A stretch of 64,000 bases of DNA, from NCBI RefSeq assembly GCF_002159085.1, contig NZ_LZRU01000009.1, positions 248,001 through 312,000 on the forward strand, given 5' to 3'. The notes beneath the pieces were generated by a model. It ran no database searches, had not been told where the DNA came from, and saw only the letters and a list, made by a program, of their open reading frames with translations. The number at the start of each line of letters is the position of its first letter. Position 1 is the first letter of the stretch. The translations under genes and the position numbers were made by a program. Origin of the DNA: Thermobacillus sp. ZCTH02-B1. GTDB lineage: Bacteria; Bacillota; Bacilli; Paenibacillales; Paenibacillaceae. Shown piece by piece: positions 34,265 through 42,464 of the stretch.

Positions 34265-34423
34265 TCAGCCGTGGGCATGGCGCTTCCTCCGCCGGCCGCC
34301 GGTTTCCCGGTCGGCCTTCAGGAGACCCGTCACCTGCGCGGTGTCCAGCCCGAGGAGCTGCGCGCACTCCCGGATCGTGATCCATCCGCGCCTGTAGGCG
34401 GCAATGACCACACGCTTGTCCAT
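34265..34423 (-). CDS. Small helix-turn-helix-like protein, 52 residues
   Basis: Found by translating the interval between cheR and its terminator. ATG 34423 is preceded by GGAGGGG with 4-5 nt spacing and the gene is followed by an intrinsic terminator. Residues 4-36 (VVIAAYRRGWITIRECAQLL, then GLDTAQVTGLL) have the helix-turn-helix pattern of a small DNA-binding or adaptor protein. The tail is Arg/Lys/His-rich. It lies 56 nt after cheR and is probably co-transcribed. I cannot name a family. Confidence 0.7.
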   Translation of the reverse strand: MDKRVVIAAYRRGWITIRECAQLLGLDTAQVTGLLKADRETGGRRRKRHAHG

Positions 34424-34479
34424 TCCACCCCTCCGTCGCAGTCGGGATTCACCGTCAGTATGGGAGGGATTGGCGGCGG

Positions 34480-35268
34480 TTATGCATGTTCCCGCTTGCG
34501 CCGGTAGAAAAACGTCTCCGCCGATTCCAGGCCGTACCGGGAAGGCGTGAAGATCTGCTCGGTGCTGCCGACGAACAGCAGGCCGCCCGGCCGGAGCGCC
34601 CGCGCGAATTTGTGATACAGTTCGTGCTTCGCGTCTTCCGTGAAGTAGATCAGGACGTTGCGGCAGATGATGAGGTCGTAATCGGAGCCGAACGGATCAT
34701 GGAGCAGATTGTGCCGCCGGAACCGGACGGCGCGGATCAGCTTGTCCGAGACACGCCAGCCGCCCTCGGCCTCGGTGAAATACAAGCGGCGGTAATCGGA
34801 CGGCACTTCTCGGAGCGAACGATCCGGATACAGCCCGATCTTCGCCTTCTCGATCACGTTGGCGTCAATGTCCGTGGCCAGGATGTCCGCCCGCGCGAGC
34901 GCGCCGAGCCGGTCGAGGATCATCGCGATCGTGTAGGGTTCTTCCCCCGTCGAACAGGCGGCGCTCCAGATGCGCAAGGTTCCGCCGGCCTTCAGCATCT
35001 CCGGGAGAAACCGCTGTTCGAGCGCGGCCCAGCGGTTCGCGTTGCGCCAGAATTCGGACACGTTGATCGTCATCCGGTCGAGGAACTCGTTCATCAGCTT
35101 CTCGTCGCGCTGCATCGCCTCCCAGAATTCGGCGAACGTGCCGTATCCGTGCTTCAGGCGAAGCGTCGTCAGCCGCCGCTTCATCTGGGCTTCCTTGTAT
35201 TGGGACAGATCGATGTTCGTCTTCTGCTTCACCCGCTGGATGAACAGGGCGAAATCCGCGTCCTCCAT
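34480..35268 (-). CDS. cheR: Chemotaxis protein methyltransferase CheR
   Basis: 262 residues from ATG 35268 with GGGGGAGGG upstream. It methylates glutamates on chemoreceptors using SAM. The N-terminal helical CheR_N domain (about 1-70, with YKEAQMKRRLTTLRLKHG) precedes the Rossmann methyltransferase. That domain has NVSEFWRN, IWSAACSTGEEPYTIAM (SAM site), DIDANVIEKAK and the catalytic-region FDLIICRNVLIYF equivalent YDLIICRNVLIYF. Its isolated place between ndk and aroC mirrors B. subtilis. No other chemotaxis genes are present. Confidence 0.96.
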   Translation of the reverse strand: MEDADFALFIQRVKQKTNIDLSQYKEAQMKRRLTTLRLKHGYGTFAEFWEAMQRDEKLMNEFLDRMTINVSEFWRNANRWAALEQRFLPEMLKAGGTLRIWSAACSTGEEPYTIAMILDRLGALARADILATDIDANVIEKAKIGLYPDRSLREVPSDYRRLYFTEAEGGWRVSDKLIRAVRFRRHNLLHDPFGSDYDLIICRNVLIYFTEDAKHELYHKFARALRPGGLLFVGSTEQIFTPSRYGLESAETFFYRRKREHA

Positions 35269-35308
35269 GGGTCCCTCCCCCGAAAGCGCCACGTCCTTCC
35301 GGCGGTCC

Positions 35309-35752
35309 TCAAATCCAGCGACCGAGGTCGAGCTCGTACTCGACCAGTTCTTCCGGCCGGAAGAAGTTCGCGATCTCGCGCTCCGCGTTCTCGGGCGAGT
35401 CCGATCCATGGATGAGGTTGTATCTCGTATGTACCGCGAAATCCGAGCGGATCGTCCCCGGCGCCGCCTCCGCGGGGTTCGTCTTGCCGATCAGCGCGCG
35501 GGCCAGCGCGACGGCGTTGTCGCCCTCCCATACCATCGCGAACACCGGTCCCGACGTGATGAACCGGATCAGCGGCTCGTAGAAATCCTTGCCTTGATGC
35601 TCGGCGTAATGCTTCGCGGCCAGCTCCTCCGACATCTTCATGAACTTCGCCGCGACGAGCTTCAGTCCCTTGCGCTCGAAGCGCGACACGATCTCCCCGA
35701 TCAGGCCGCGCTGCACGCCGTCCGGCTTGATCATCAGAAACGTCCGTTCCAA
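35309..35752 (-). CDS. ndk: Nucleoside diphosphate kinase
   Basis: 147 residues from a TTG at 35752 preceded by GGAGAG; the homologous N-terminus [20 protein letters not shown] starts there and no ATG is available. It transfers gamma-phosphates among NDPs. The phospho-His is in [18 protein letters not shown], near residue 115. The length and hexamer-forming elements are normal. It lies between hepT and cheR as in B. subtilis. Confidence 0.97.
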   Translation of the reverse strand: MERTFLMIKPDGVQRGLIGEIVSRFERKGLKLVAAKFMKMSEELAAKHYAEHQGKDFYEPLIRFITSGPVFAMVWEGDNAVALARALIGKTNPAEAAPGTIRSDFAVHTRYNLIHGSDSPENAEREIANFFRPEELVEYELDLGRWI

Positions 35753-35796
35753 TTGCTCTCCTCTCCCGTGCGGCCGGGCGCCGATGCGCCCGGTCT

Positions 35797-36771
35797 TCAG
35801 TAGTTGCGCCTGCCGACGAAACGGGCCAGCTCCGCCAGCGTTCGCCGCGCCGGAATGTCCGGCAGTCCGTCCAGCAGGCCGATCGCCTTGTCGACATAGC
35901 GGACGGCCAGCCGTTCCGCCTCTTCGATTCCCCGGCTGGCGCGGATCAGCCCGATGGCGCGCGAGCAGTCCGCCCGTCCGTCCGCGTCGCGGATCTTCGC
36001 GATCTCCCCGAGCAGTTCGTCCCGCACCTCCGGATCGCGGAGCGCAAGCAGGACGGGCAGCGTAATGTTGCCCTGGCGGATGTCCGATCCCGGCGGCTTG
36101 CCGAGCTGCCGCTCCGTCCCGAGCACATCGAGCAGATCGTCGCGGATCTGGAACGCCATGCCGATGTTGTAGCCGTAGCGGTACAGCCGGTTGTAGAGCG
36201 CCGGCGGCGCCCCGGCCGCCGCCGCGCCGAGCTGGCAGCTGATCGCGATGAGCAGCGCGGTCTTCCGCCGGATGCGCAGCAGGTAGTTGCGCACCGTCTG
36301 CGCGGTGTTGAAGAAATCGCGGATCTGCTCCATCTCGCCGATGCACATCTGCACGATCGCCCGCGAGAGCGCCTGGTGCAGCAGCGGATCGCTCAGCTCG
36401 GCGATGATCGTGAGCGCTTTCGCGTAGATGTAGTCCCCCGTGTACATCGCGACCCGGTTGTCCCACTTCGACTTGACCGTAAGCTGTCCGCGCCGCGTAT
36501 CCGCGTCGTCGATCACGTCGTCGTGCACGAGGGACGCCATGTGGATCAGCTCCAGCGGAACCGCCACCTTCTTCAGCACGTCGAGGCGGTAGTCCCCGAA
36601 CTTCCCAGCGAGCAGAACGATGGCGGGACGGATCCGCTTGCCGCCCGCCTTGAGCAGATGGCTCGCCGCCTCGCTCAGCAGCGCGTGGTCGCTTGTCACG
36701 CTCCGCTCCAATTCCTGCTCGATGATGTTCAAATCATGCTCCAATCCTGCGTACAAATCGGTCAGTCTCAT
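35797..36771 (-). CDS. hepT: Heptaprenyl diphosphate synthase component II (polyprenyl synthase)
   Basis: 324 residues. It is the catalytic trans-prenyltransferase subunit that builds the menaquinone side chain. The first Asp-rich motif is DDVIDD (84-89) and the second is in [13 protein letters not shown] near residue 212; GGKRIRPA at 43-50 binds diphosphate. The partner HepS is encoded upstream in the same cluster. The ATG overlaps the mqnA stop by 4 nt. Side-chain length (C35) is inferred from the two-component organisation. Confidence 0.94.
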   Translation of the reverse strand: MRLTDLYAGLEHDLNIIEQELERSVTSDHALLSEAASHLLKAGGKRIRPAIVLLAGKFGDYRLDVLKKVAVPLELIHMASLVHDDVIDDADTRRGQLTVKSKWDNRVAMYTGDYIYAKALTIIAELSDPLLHQALSRAIVQMCIGEMEQIRDFFNTAQTVRNYLLRIRRKTALLIAISCQLGAAAAGAPPALYNRLYRYGYNIGMAFQIRDDLLDVLGTERQLGKPPGSDIRQGNITLPVLLALRDPEVRDELLGEIAKIRDADGRADCSRAIGLIRASRGIEEAERLAVRYVDKAIGLLDGLPDIPARRTLAELARFVGRRNY

Positions 36772-37649
36772 CCATTCACCCATGCCGCTGCGTGATCCGG
36801 CCACGTCGCGGGAGCGACCCGCCGCTCAAGCAGCCCCATCCGGAACGCGCAGTCGTAGTAATGGATCAGCCCTTCCCTTTCCCCCGGGCCGAATCCGTAT
36901 CGCAGCGTGCGGAAATACCGCTCCCAATAGTCTTCCCCGCCGCCGAACCGTTTTGCCGCCTTGCGCGCAAGTCCGCCGACATCGGCCAGCGTCCGCCGCC
37001 TGCTCTCGAGCAGCGCTTCGTGGACGCCCCGGATCGTCTCCGGCGCCTCCCGCCAGGCTTCCCTCCGCACGGCGAAGAGCGCGAAGGTCATGCCGAGCCC
37101 GGTCCATTCCTTCCACATGCGCGCCGCGTCGAGCACCTGGAGTTCCGGGCCGGCGTTCCAGGAAGCGCGGATCGCCGGGTCTCCGATGAGCAGCGCGCCG
37201 TCCGCCCGCTCCAGCATCGCCCCGAGATCGGGCTCCATCGCAATCAGCTCGGGACAGCGGCCGTAGCGGCCCTGCAGCACGATGCGCAGCAGGTTGACCG
37301 ACGTCGCGGAAGCCGTCGTCACCGCGATCCGGCCGCGCAGCGCCTCCTCCAGCGGCCGCTTCAGGAAGAGCAGGACGGACATCACCTCGCCGTCCGCGCT
37401 GATCGACAGATCGGGCAGCAGCTCGTACTCGTCGAACCGCTGGCCGTAGGCGAACGACGAGATGGCCGACACGTCGATCGTCCCTTCGGACAGCGCGCGG
37501 TTCAGTTCCGACGGAACGCCCTTTATGACGCGGACGTTGCAAACGCCCGCCTCGGCCAGGCATTCCTCGAAACGGTCGAAGATCGGCCAGACGTTCGCGT
37601 AATCAATCCGGCCCACCGTGATCTCGCGTTCCGCCGCCAAGTCCGTCAT
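36768..37649 (-). CDS. mqnA: Chorismate dehydratase MqnA (futalosine menaquinone pathway)
   Basis: 293 residues. It has the periplasmic-binding-protein-like VitK2 biosynthesis fold. ITVGRIDYANVWPIFDRFE, IKGVPSELNRALSEGTIDVSAISSFAYG and LLIGDPAIRAS are the characteristic blocks. It dehydrates chorismate to 3-enolpyruvyl-benzoate, the first committed step of the futalosine route. Chorismate comes from the aro genes in this window. The start is uncertain: ATG 37649 touches GGGGAG, while a TTG at 37640 has better spacing. It overlaps the ubiX end. Confidence 0.9.
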   Translation of the reverse strand: MTDLAAEREITVGRIDYANVWPIFDRFEECLAEAGVCNVRVIKGVPSELNRALSEGTIDVSAISSFAYGQRFDEYELLPDLSISADGEVMSVLLFLKRPLEEALRGRIAVTTASATSVNLLRIVLQGRYGRCPELIAMEPDLGAMLERADGALLIGDPAIRASWNAGPELQVLDAARMWKEWTGLGMTFALFAVRREAWREAPETIRGVHEALLESRRRTLADVGGLARKAAKRFGGGEDYWERYFRTLRYGFGPGEREGLIHYYDCAFRMGLLERRVAPATWPDHAAAWVNG

Positions 37650-38247
37650 CTCCCCATCGTCTGTACAGGTTGTGTCCGATTCCCATGTTGTCCAGCAATT
37701 TGCCGACCATGAAGTCGATCATATCACGGATCGTGGCGGGATGGTAGTAAAATGCCGGCATCGCAGGAACGATCCGGACGCCGAGCCGCGCGAGCTTCAG
37801 CATGTTCTCGAGATGGATCGCGTGAAGCGGCGTCTCGCGCGGCATGAGGATCAGCCTGCGCCCTTCCTTCAGCGCGACGTCCGCCGCGCGCTCGAGCAGA
37901 TTGTCCGAAGCGCCGCTTGCGATCGCCGCGAGCGTCCCCATCGAACACGGCGCGATCACCATGCCGTCATGGAGGAACGATCCGCTCGCGATCTTCGCGC
38001 CGACGTCGTCCTGCGGATAGTAGCGGATGCGGCCGTCGGTCAGCGCGCCGCCGAACCGGCGGTCCAGCTCTTCCGCTCGCCGGCCCGAATCCCAGCCGGC
38101 CTCCTCGCGGAGCACCCGCCATCCCGATTCCGAGATCACGAGATGGACCTCAACCCCCGCGCCGAGCAGCGCCTCGATCAGCCGGATGCCGTAGGCGCAG
38201 CCGCTCGCGCCCGTCATGCCGACGACCCACTTCCGTCCGCTCACCAC
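37603..38247 (-). CDS. ubiX: UbiX-family flavin prenyltransferase
   Basis: 214 residues. WVVGMTGASGCAYGIRLIEAL is the FMN-binding N-terminus, with APCSMGTLAAIASGASDNLLERAADVALKEGRRLILMPRETPLHAIHLENM (in part) as the core and KLLDNMGIGHNLYRRW near the C-terminus. The family prenylates FMN, the cofactor of UbiD-type decarboxylases. In this cluster it probably serves the decarboxylase that acts before menaquinone methylation. It starts at one of two adjacent GTGs overlapping ubiA. Confidence 0.93.
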   Translation of the reverse strand: MVSGRKWVVGMTGASGCAYGIRLIEALLGAGVEVHLVISESGWRVLREEAGWDSGRRAEELDRRFGGALTDGRIRYYPQDDVGAKIASGSFLHDGMVIAPCSMGTLAAIASGASDNLLERAADVALKEGRRLILMPRETPLHAIHLENMLKLARLGVRIVPAMPAFYYHPATIRDMIDFMVGKLLDNMGIGHNLYRRWGDDGLGGGTRDHGGPD

Positions 38248-39116
38248 CTGTGCAGCACCACCAGGTCAAACAGCGTGAAGGCGAAGATGACGACGCTCAG
38301 CGTGCCGTTCATCGAGAAGAAGGCCATGTTGACGCGGCTCAGGTCCTCCGGTTTGACCAGCGTGTGCTGATACGCCAGGATGCCGAGCGCGATCAGGGCG
38401 CCAACCAGATAGCCGAACGACAGGTCCGTCATCCAGAACAGCGCGAGGAAGCCGAAGGCCGGAATGACATGGAAGATCCGGGCGATGACGAGCGCCCTGC
38501 GGATGCCGAAGCGGGCCGGAATCGAATGCAGCTTCGCCTCGCGGTCGAATTCCGCGTCCTGGCAGGCGTAGACGATATCGAAGCCCGCGGTCCAGAACGC
38601 GACGGACACATAGAGCAGCCAGGCGGCCGGACCGGCCTCGCCGGTGATCGCCAGCCACCCGCCGAGCGGTGCCAGCGCGATCGTAAAGCCGAGGATCACG
38701 TGGCAGAGCCAGGTGAAGCGCTTCGTGTAGTGATAGAAGATGAGCGCGAACACGGCGATCGGCAGCAGCCGTACGACCAGCGGGTTCAGATTGAACGCCG
38801 CGAGAAACAGCAGCGCGAAGGACACGATGATGAAGACGACGACTTCCGGAATGCCGATCAGCCCGGCCGGAATCGCGCGGTTCGCCGTGCGCGGATTGCG
38901 CGCGTCGATCGCCCGGTCGATCAGCCGGTTCAGCGCCATCGCCGCGCTGCGCGCGCCGACCATCGCGACGGTGATCCAACCGATCTCGGCCCAGGACGGA
39001 AGCCTGTCCAGCATCATGACGGAGCCGAGGATGGCGCCGACGAACGCGAAGGGAAGCGCGAACAGCGAGTGTTCGAACTTGATCATCTCGAGAATAATGC
39101 GAATCTTGCGCATCAT
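38241..39116 (-). CDS. UbiA-family prenyltransferase (MqnP/4-hydroxybenzoate octaprenyltransferase-like)
   Basis: 291 residues from the first of two adjacent ATGs (39116 or 39113). About eight membrane helices are visible. The first Asp-rich motif is in [26 protein letters not shown] and the second in [26 protein letters not shown]. It attaches the polyprenyl chain from HepS/HepT to the aromatic precursor. With mqnA nearby the acceptor is most likely the futalosine-pathway naphthoate (MqnP role) rather than DHNA via MenA; that is inference. Confidence 0.9.
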   Translation of the reverse strand: MMRKIRIILEMIKFEHSLFALPFAFVGAILGSVMMLDRLPSWAEIGWITVAMVGARSAAMALNRLIDRAIDARNPRTANRAIPAGLIGIPEVVVFIIVSFALLFLAAFNLNPLVVRLLPIAVFALIFYHYTKRFTWLCHVILGFTIALAPLGGWLAITGEAGPAAWLLYVSVAFWTAGFDIVYACQDAEFDREAKLHSIPARFGIRRALVIARIFHVIPAFGFLALFWMTDLSFGYLVGALIALGILAYQHTLVKPEDLSRVNMAFFSMNGTLSVVIFAFTLFDLVVLHRW

Positions 39117-39829
39117 GCCCTCCCGCCCCGCTTCACGCCGATGTGCAGCGCCGCCACGCCGCCCGTGAGCGGATGGGCCTCCACGTCCGCAAGGCCGACC
39201 TCCCGGAAAATCTCCGCGAGCTCCTCCCTGCCCGGAAAATCGGCCAGCGATTCGGGAAGCCATTTGTACTGCTCGTAGCGGCGGGCGACCCATTTGCCCA
39301 ACAGGGGCATCAGATGCCGGAAATAGAGATCGTACAAGGCCTTGAACGGCTGCCAGGTCGGCTTCGACACATCGAGGCTCACGACGAGGCCGCCGGGTTT
39401 CACGACGCGCGTCATCTCGCGCAGCACCCGGCGCAGATCTGGCACGTTCCGGAGGCCGAAACCGATCGTCGCGTAATCGAACGCGTTGTCCGGATACGGA
39501 AGGGACATCGCGTTGCCGTGGCGAAGCTCGATCCGCCCGGCAAGCCCCGCCTGCTCGACCTTCCGCCGTCCAATCTCGAGCATCGCCTCGCTGAAATCGA
39601 GCCCGACAACGCGGGAAGCGCCGGCCCGGGCCAGCGCGATCGTCCAGTCGCATGTGCCGCAGCACAGGTCGATGGCCGAAGAGCCGGGTTTCACGTTCAT
39701 GCGCCGCATCGCGAACGCCCGCCAGGCCTTGTGCCGGCGGAAGCTGATGATGTCGTTCATCCGGTCGTACTTCGGCGCGATGCTCTCGAACACTTCGTGG
39801 ACGTACCGCTCTTTCCTATTGCCTTCCAA
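39113..39829 (-). CDS. menG: Demethylmenaquinone methyltransferase
   Basis: 238 residues from a TTG at 39829 with GAGG at 8-nt spacing; a GTG at 39838 is an alternative. The TTG start gives [21 protein letters not shown], close to the known N-terminus of Bacillus Men[16 protein letters not shown] is the SAM site, followed by [15 protein letters not shown], and [24 protein letters not shown] is the UbiE/COQ5 signature. It performs the last step of menaquinone synthesis. It lies between hepS and the prenyltransferase. Confidence 0.95.
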   Translation of the reverse strand: MEGNRKERYVHEVFESIAPKYDRMNDIISFRRHKAWRAFAMRRMNVKPGSSAIDLCCGTCDWTIALARAGASRVVGLDFSEAMLEIGRRKVEQAGLAGRIELRHGNAMSLPYPDNAFDYATIGFGLRNVPDLRRVLREMTRVVKPGGLVVSLDVSKPTWQPFKALYDLYFRHLMPLLGKWVARRYEQYKWLPESLADFPGREELAEIFREVGLADVEAHPLTGGVAALHIGVKRGGRA

Positions 39830-39834
39830 AGCCT

Positions 39835-40704
39835 TCACCTCGTCTCGTTCGTCACCGCAGGCTGCATGGTGAAGGACGGAAGGAACTTCCCGGCGATCTG
39901 GGCCAGCTCCGCGGCCAGTCTGTCCGATTCGAGCATCCGGAGCACGGACTGCACCTGCGCGACCGATTGCCGGAGCAGCTCGGTCAGCCGGGCGGTCAGG
40001 TTGTACTTCGCGACGAGCTGCCGGATCAGCCCTTCCTCCCGCGGATGCTGGGTAAGCTTCCGGCGCTCTTCCTCGGTGCCGTCCTGCAGGATCAGCCAAT
40101 ACCCCCAGCTGCCCTCAAATCGGCCGGGGGATTCGATCCGCTTCAGTTCCTCCATCACGACTTCGCAGCGGGTGAATCCGTGCAGCAGGTCCGGATAGAT
40201 CGCCTGGACGCGTTCGTCTACGAGGTTCTCGAACAGCTCGAACAACCCGGTCCTGAGCCGGGTGTGGATGCCGATGTATTCGTCGGCCGTCACCTTGCGC
40301 TGCTTCATGCGCGCATACAGGCTCATCTTCAGCCGGTTGACCTCGCAGACCGCGCTGCTGATCCGCCGGATCATCTCGATCTGTCCGGCCTGCGACAGCA
40401 GATGGTAGAAGCGGCTGCTGAAATAGTTGCCGGCCAGCACCAGAAGCTGACGGGCGCGCATCTCGCGCCGGGGCTGCGGTCCGGAACGGTTGTCCACCAG
40501 GTCGTGCGTATCGAGTCCGAGCTGCACGAGCCAGACGACCAGCGCATACAGTTCGCTCCGCTCGCGGGGAAGCTTGCCGTCCAAAAGCAGCGTATACAAC
40601 AAATGAGCCCGGGAATCCGGGAATGCGGGCAGCTCGGTATGATCTCGGATCATGTCGTATTCGACGTACTTCTTCGCGATTTCGGGAATGCGGTAAGCGC
40701 TCAT
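39835..40704 (-). CDS. hepS: Heptaprenyl diphosphate synthase component I
   Basis: 289 residues from ATG 40704 with GGAGG at 8-nt spacing. The all-helical protein resembles the regulatory HepS subunit: [18 protein letters not shown] and [10 protein letters not shown] near 80-90, then [26 protein letters not shown]. It lacks the Asp-rich catalytic motifs, as expected, and must pair with HepT. It is the first gene of the menaquinone cluster, behind an extended -10 promoter. The GTGA overlap with menG suggests coupling. Confidence 0.9.
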   Translation of the reverse strand: MSAYRIPEIAKKYVEYDMIRDHTELPAFPDSRAHLLYTLLLDGKLPRERSELYALVVWLVQLGLDTHDLVDNRSGPQPRREMRARQLLVLAGNYFSSRFYHLLSQAGQIEMIRRISSAVCEVNRLKMSLYARMKQRKVTADEYIGIHTRLRTGLFELFENLVDERVQAIYPDLLHGFTRCEVVMEELKRIESPGRFEGSWGYWLILQDGTEEERRKLTQHPREEGLIRQLVAKYNLTARLTELLRQSVAQVQSVLRMLESDRLAAELAQIAGKFLPSFTMQPAVTNETR

Positions 40705-40770
40705 CCGTGATGCCTCCGGGCCGCAGCCGGCCCGCTCGGACCGCGCCTCGGCCGTATGAATTCGCCCTCT

Positions 40771-40779
40771 ATTATAGCA
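40771..40779 (-). promoter_or_regulatory. Extended -10 promoter upstream of hepS
   Basis: TGC followed directly by a perfect TATAAT (40776-40771) on the minus strand. No good -35 is present, which the TGn extension can compensate. It would give a leader of about 65 nt for the menaquinone operon. Confidence 0.6.
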
Positions 40780-40817
40780 CATTGTGAAGCCGAACACATC
40801 CGCGGGTCACGGAGCCG

Positions 40818-41369
40818 TCAAGATTCCGGTTCCACGCTCCCGAACCGCTCCTGCCAGAGCCGGGTCGTCACGATCCGGAGCCGTTCGCGCCAGATGCGGT
40901 CGCGGCCCGGATCCGCGGCCTTCAGACCGGACCAGTGCGAGGCGATCCACGGGTCGGACCGGCGCACGTCCGCCGCCAGCAGCAGCCGCTCCCTGCCGGA
41001 CGCGGAATCGTGTTCCCCGAACCGGACCAGCAGGCGCCGGACGTTCGACGTATGCCAGAAAGACAGTGCGATCAGCTCCTTGAGATCCGCATAAACGGCT
41101 TCCGCCGAACCGCCGTCCGCGACCGTGAAATCCACGGACAGCACGGAACCCGACCAGCGTACCCGACGGATCCGCTGTCCGAATTCGGTTCCCGCCAGCA
41201 GGTCGACCAGATTGTCCGAATCGAGCCGGACGGACCGGTCCTGGCCGAATACCGCCAGATGCCGCCCTCCGTCCGGAACGGATTCGGGCGCGATCGCAAT
41301 GAGCAGCGCGGCCGCGAGCCCGGCGCAGCAGGCCGCCGCGGACAGCGCCTTCCAGACAGACGATGTCAT
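40818..41369 (-). CDS. Hypothetical membrane-anchored protein
   Basis: 183 residues from ATG 41369 with GGAGGG at 6-7 nt spacing. A single N-terminal hydrophobic segment (about 7-27, ALSAAACCAGLAAALLIAIA) is a signal anchor; the two Cys are not in a proper lipobox. The remaining 155 residues form an extracytoplasmic alpha/beta domain (VLSVDFTVADGGSAEAVYAD, VRRLLVRFGEHD). I do not recognise the family. It lies between mtrB and hepS and appears to be conserved there in relatives only by my recollection, not by comparison. Confidence 0.75.
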   Translation of the reverse strand: MTSSVWKALSAAACCAGLAAALLIAIAPESVPDGGRHLAVFGQDRSVRLDSDNLVDLLAGTEFGQRIRRVRWSGSVLSVDFTVADGGSAEAVYADLKELIALSFWHTSNVRRLLVRFGEHDSASGRERLLLAADVRRSDPWIASHWSGLKAADPGRDRIWRERLRIVTTRLWQERFGSVEPES

Positions 41370-41429
41370 CCCGATCCCTCCGCGCAATCGGCGTTCATTC
41401 AGGATGCCCCGCCTGTATAGTGTACAAAC

Positions 41430-41450
41430 AAAAAAAACAGGCTATGCCTG
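41430..41450 (-). terminator. Terminator of mtrB
   Basis: A CAGGC/GCCTG stem (41450-41446 with 41442-41438) with a 3-nt loop, then eight T on the minus strand, 26 nt after the mtrB stop. Confidence 0.85.
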
Positions 41451-41475
41451 CCGCGCCCGCCGGCAAGCCGGCCTC

Positions 41476-41697
41476 CTACTCATCCGTCTCGATCATGCCG
41501 TGCTTCGTCAGGATCGTCGCCTTCCCCCGGACCTTGATCGCGGACGTATGCTCGGTGAACTGCGCGATCAGCACCTCGCCCTTGTCCAGCTTCTCGGTAT
41601 GGTGGAACTTCGTGTCCCGTCCCCGGGTAAGCCCGATGACCGTGACGCCCTGCTCCTTTGCCTTGATCACCACGTATTCGGCCAGGCCCGTGTCCAT
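41476..41697 (-). CDS. mtrB: Transcription attenuation protein TRAP
   Basis: 73 residues from ATG 41697 (GGAGG, 8-nt spacing). TRAP forms an 11-mer ring that, when bound to tryptophan, wraps (G/U)AG repeats. [20 protein letters not shown] and [21 protein letters not shown] are the Trp-pocket and RNA-contact regions. Lys36, Lys55 and Arg57 correspond to the RNA-binding Lys37, Lys56 and Arg58 of B. subtilis. folE (mtrA), its usual partner, is absent; a tRNA-Pro gene lies upstream instead. Its evident target is the trp leader at 30823-30865. No anti-TRAP gene was seen. Confidence 0.97.
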   Translation of the reverse strand: MDTGLAEYVVIKAKEQGVTVIGLTRGRDTKFHHTEKLDKGEVLIAQFTEHTSAIKVRGKATILTKHGMIETDE

Positions 41698-41764
41698 TCC
41701 GATCGCCTCCGGCTGCACACGCGCGGGCACGGGGCCGTGCGCATGCGGATGATACGAATATACA

Positions 41765-41803
41765 AAGAAAGAAAACTGCTTCCCGCTGTGCCGGAAGCAG
41801 TTT
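41765..41803 (-). terminator. Terminator downstream of tRNA-Pro
   Basis: An 11-bp stem (41803-41793 with 41783-41773) followed by TCTTTCTTTG on the minus strand, 12 nt after the tRNA 3' end. Confidence 0.82.
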
Positions 41804-41814
41804 CCCTGTGAGAA

Positions 41815-41891
41815 TGGTCGGGTGTACCGGATTTGAACTGGCGACCTCTACCACCCCAAGGTAGCGCTCTACCAAGCTGAGCTAACACCCG
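41815..41891 (-). tRNA. tRNA-Pro (anticodon GGG)
   Basis: 77 nt including an encoded CCA. The acceptor stem CGGGTGT/ACACCCG, D-arm GCTC...GAGC, anticodon stem CTACC/GGTAG with loop TTGGGGT, and T-arm GCCAG-TTCAAAT-CCGGT are readable. The T stem has one A-C mismatch (position 52-62) and one G-T pair, which is unusual. The gene stands alone between hup and mtrB with its own terminator. Confidence 0.9.
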
Positions 41892-41950
41892 ACAACGCAA
41901 CAATCATTCTAATCGATCGCCGGTCCGATGTCAAGAGGCTGCGGATACCG

Positions 41951-41989
41951 AAAAAACATCGTCCGAACGGACACGCCGTCCGGACGATG
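41951..41989 (-). terminator. Terminator of hup
   Basis: A 9-bp perfect stem CATCGTCCG/CGGACGATG (41989-41981 with 41965-41957) with further pairing in the loop, then six T, 20 nt after the hup stop. Confidence 0.92.
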
Positions 41990-42008
41990 CGGGAACGGGG
42001 GGATCGCT

Positions 42009-42284
42009 TCAGTCCCCGACCAGTTCCTTCAGCGACTTGCCAGGTTTGAAGGCGGGCGTCTTGCTGGCGGCGATTTCGATCACTTCGCCCGTCTGCGGGT
42101 TGCGTCCCTTGCGCGCAGAACGCTCGCGGACCTCGAAATTGCCGAAGCCGACAAGCTGAACCTTTTCCCCGTTTTGCAGCGCTTCGGCAATCGCGTCGAA
42201 TACGGCGTCGACCGCCTTGGCGGCGTCTTTCTTGGAAAGTTCCGCAAGTTCGGCTACCTTGTTGACGAGTTCGGATTTGTTCAT
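42009..42284 (-). CDS. hup: DNA-binding protein HU
   Basis: 91 residues from ATG 42284 with GGGAGG at 8-nt spacing. It is a nucleoid-associated homodimer. [20 protein letters not shown] forms the helical base. [21 protein letters not shown], with the DNA-intercalating Arg-Asn-Pro of the beta arms, is intact, and [14 protein letters not shown] ends the protein. The location next to spoIVA and mtrB matches B. subtilis hbs. An AT-rich upstream region with a good promoter suggests strong expression. Confidence 0.97.
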   Translation of the reverse strand: MNKSELVNKVAELAELSKKDAAKAVDAVFDAIAEALQNGEKVQLVGFGNFEVRERSARKGRNPQTGEVIEIAASKTPAFKPGKSLKELVGD

Positions 42285-42376
42285 CGGATTCACCTCCCTG
42301 GCCGCGGCTGACCGAGTTCCTATTCATACTGTTTAACCGTTCCATGCCAAATTATACCTGCGATTGCACAGTTTCT

Positions 42377-42405
42377 ATACTAATACAGGAATATCCGAAA
42401 TTCAA
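42377..42405 (-). promoter_or_regulatory. Promoter region of hup
   Basis: TTGAAT (42405-42400), a 17-bp spacer and TAGTAT (42382-42377). A second TATAAT (42356-42351) closer to the gene lacks a good -35. The region is clearly AT-rich against the surrounding DNA. Confidence 0.6.
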
Positions 42406-42433
42406 GGACCGAGAGGCCTCGCAAAACGTCGCA

Positions 42434-42456
42434 AAGCGCGCCCCTCGGGCGCGCTT
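42434..42456 (-). terminator. Hairpin downstream of spoIVA
   Basis: A 10-bp perfect stem AAGCGCGCCC/GGGCGCGCTT (42456-42447 with 42443-42434) with a 3-nt loop, 9 nt after the spoIVA stop. The T-tract is poor (TTTGCGACG), so efficiency is uncertain. Confidence 0.6.
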
Positions 42457-42464
42457 CCTCCGAA

